Assembly (NCBI GenBank): GCA_964630305.1
Contig: CAZVTR010000004.1
Location: 1-64,000, forward strand
Origin: JAKPPT01 sp964630305
GTDB taxonomy: Bacteria; Spirochaetota; Spirochaetia; Treponematales; UBA12059
DNA length: 64,000 nt
Reading direction: 5' to 3'
A program made the translations under genes and the position numbers. The notes under the pieces are model-generated. The model ran no database searches. It had not been told where the DNA came from and saw only the letters and a program-made list of their open reading frames with translations. Positions within the stretch are counted from its first letter, which is position 1, and each line of letters begins with the position of its first letter. This document shows positions 63,000 to 64,000 of the stretch, piece after piece.

Positions 63000-63107
63000 T
63001 GAAATCTCTAAAAACAGTATACTTCATCCTGACAGGAGCAACAAACTATGTTGCACGCATGCTGGTTTACAGAATAAATACTTAATTACTAATTTAAATA
63101 CATCTAT

Positions 63108-63770
63108 TTATAACTGCCAATCTATTGGTGTAAGCCCATTATCTAAAAGTATCTTGTTTGTTTTTGAAAAATGTTTGCATCCTAAGAATCCTCGTGCGGC
63201 AGATAGCGGAGAAGGATGTGCTGCACGCAAAATATAATGCCGTGATTCATCAATGAGAGCTGCTTTTTTTTGAGCAGGATTTCCCCAGAGTAAAAAGACG
63301 AGCTTTTCTTTTTTTTCATTCAAAACACGAATCACTGCATCGGTAAAAACTTCCCACCCTATACCTGCATGAGACTGTGGCTTGCCTGCTTCAACAGTGA
63401 GAACTGTATTTAATAAGAGAACACCTTGTTTTGCCCAAGCTTCAAGACATCCATGCTCCGGGATAACAAAATTGGGAATATCGGTACTTAATTCTAAAAA
63501 TATATTGCGCAATGAAGGCGGAATTGCTGCTCCATGCTTAACTGAAAAACAAAGACCGTGTGCTTGTCCTGGTCCATGGTAGGGATCCTGTCCTAATATT
63601 ACTACTTTAACAGCAGAAAATGGCGTGAGCTTAAATGCATTAAATATGTCCTGTTGTTCAGGATAAATAATTATGCCTTTTTTGCGTTCTGTGTTTAAAA
63701 AATTAAGTAATATCTGAAAATACTCTTTATGCTTCTCTTCGCCAATAACATCTTTCCATTCAAGTTCCAT
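63108..63770 (-). CDS. ung: Uracil-DNA glycosylase, family 1
   Basis: A 220-residue enzyme removing uracil from DNA. GQDPYHGPGQAHG (D62, Y64, H65) is the water-activating loop; LLLNTVLTV, GWEVFTD, VFLLWGNPAQKK and HPSPLSAARGFLG the remaining motifs. The ATG is preceded by a weak promoter ending seven bases away and by no ribosome site. Confidence 0.96.
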   Translation of the reverse strand: MELEWKDVIGEEKHKEYFQILLNFLNTERKKGIIIYPEQQDIFNAFKLTPFSAVKVVILGQDPYHGPGQAHGLCFSVKHGAAIPPSLRNIFLELSTDIPNFVIPEHGCLEAWAKQGVLLLNTVLTVEAGKPQSHAGIGWEVFTDAVIRVLNEKKEKLVFLLWGNPAQKKAALIDESRHYILRAAHPSPLSAARGFLGCKHFSKTNKILLDNGLTPIDWQL

Positions 63771-63777
63771 AGTTAAA

Positions 63778-63806
63778 ATTGTACAATTATTTTTTATAAA
63801 AATGAA
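63778..63806 (-). promoter_or_regulatory. Candidate ung promoter next to the start codon
   Basis: Minus strand TTCATT (63801-63806), 17-base spacer, TACAAT (63778-63783), seven bases to the ATG. Weak -35, good -10. Confidence 0.4.
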
Positions 63807-63832
63807 GCATCTTTAAACAGCATCATAACCAC

Positions 63833-63861
63833 TAGACAGTCTCGCTATAAATATATACAAA
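63833..63861 (+). promoter_or_regulatory. Candidate promoter of the gene at the window end
   Basis: TAGACA (63833-63838), 17-base spacer, TACAAA (63856-63861), five bases to ATG 63867. TAGACA differs from the consensus at one position. Confidence 0.4.
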
Positions 63862-63866
63862 TACCT

Positions 63867-64000
63867 ATGAGTAACACTATGAAAATTACCAAACTTCCTA
63901 TTATCAGTATTTCTGCATTTTTTAGCAGCGTGGCAATTGGTATTGCACAGCTTGGCTTGATATTTCTCATGAAGCTCTATTTTAATGCTTCAGCCGGGAC
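63867..64000 (+). CDS. N-terminal fragment of a membrane protein, possibly an MFS transporter
   Basis: 44 codons from ATG 63867 to the window end. After a short polar start the sequence is hydrophobic (LPIISISAFFSSVAIGIAQLGLIFLM), fitting a first membrane helix, then LYFNASAGT. MFS transporters often begin this way, but so few residues do not decide. ATG 63879 is an alternative start. Confidence 0.5.
   Translation, partial: MSNTMKITKLPIISISAFFSSVAIGIAQLGLIFLMKLYFNASAG

Noticed and set aside
63045..63075. Nine-codon frame behind an AGGAG-like sequence between the 62493 gene and ung
   Set aside because: Too short and without further support; taken as chance in an AT-rich spacer.
1..64000. CRISPR array, insertion sequence or prophage
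   Set aside because: No regular direct repeats, transposase, integrase or phage structural genes were seen on either strand.

Overview
The window looks like part of a low-GC anaerobic bacterium's chromosome, most probably a spirochaete (Treponema-like). This is inferred from the gene families, many of which have the shape of treponemal conserved hypotheticals, plus the Rnf-like and mreBCD/mrdAB clusters; no marker settles the species. Three runs of exactly 100 N (24501-24600, 25738-25837, 45401-45500) are scaffolding gaps, so the source is probably a draft or metagenome-assembled genome. No CRISPR array, insertion sequence, prophage or plasmid gene was seen.

Layout. 1-265 holds the start of a GH57 glycosidase cut by the window edge. 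309-6040 is a minus-strand membrane operon: PAP2-like protein, an unknown membrane protein, then RnfC, RnfD, a small RnfG-position protein, RnfE and RnfA. The Rnf-like subunits keep their folds but seem to have lost most cofactor-binding motifs. 6092-7609 holds a pseudouridine synthase and a thioesterase. 7668-17611 is a metabolic island on the minus strand: 2-oxoacid:ferredoxin oxidoreductase (korDABC order), two-subunit methylmalonyl-CoA mutase, MeaB, epimerase, and a sodium-pumping biotin-dependent decarboxylase (mmdA, OadG-like, BCCP, mmdB). A 5S/OadA-type carboxyltransferase is divergent at 17859. Together these can convert 2-oxoglutarate to succinyl-CoA, methylmalonyl-CoA and propionyl-CoA, giving reduced ferredoxin and a Na+ gradient.

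19546-32612 is mostly housekeeping: FemAB, MetRS, a pentapeptide-repeat protein, an MBL protein, a DUF2147 protein, PdxY, HemW and LepB (the last four broken by gaps), SmpB, RsmD, TPR proteins, RlmN and a B12-type radical SAM protein. 32612-45261 is a long minus-strand cell-shape and replication run: mltG, dnaG, rpoD, a zinc-ribbon coiled-coil protein, the RNase P RNA (rnpB), a TPR protein, mreB, mreC, mreD, mrdA and rodA. Then come an MBL protein, a YkgJ-type protein, tRNA-Tyr and tRNA-Thr, a HIT protein, an SPFH-like protein, xseA/xseB, a Nudix protein, a NitT/TauT-type ABC importer, a reduced mcsA-mcsB-clpC operon, secA, a lipoprotein, nnrDE, ung and the start of a membrane protein.

The most unusual points are the cofactor-poor Rnf-like complex, the mini-McsA/pseudo-McsB pair in front of ClpC, a signal peptidase I with Arg in place of the catalytic Lys, and a set of operon-leading genes with the -10 box only 5-14 bases before the ATG (apparently leaderless mRNAs).
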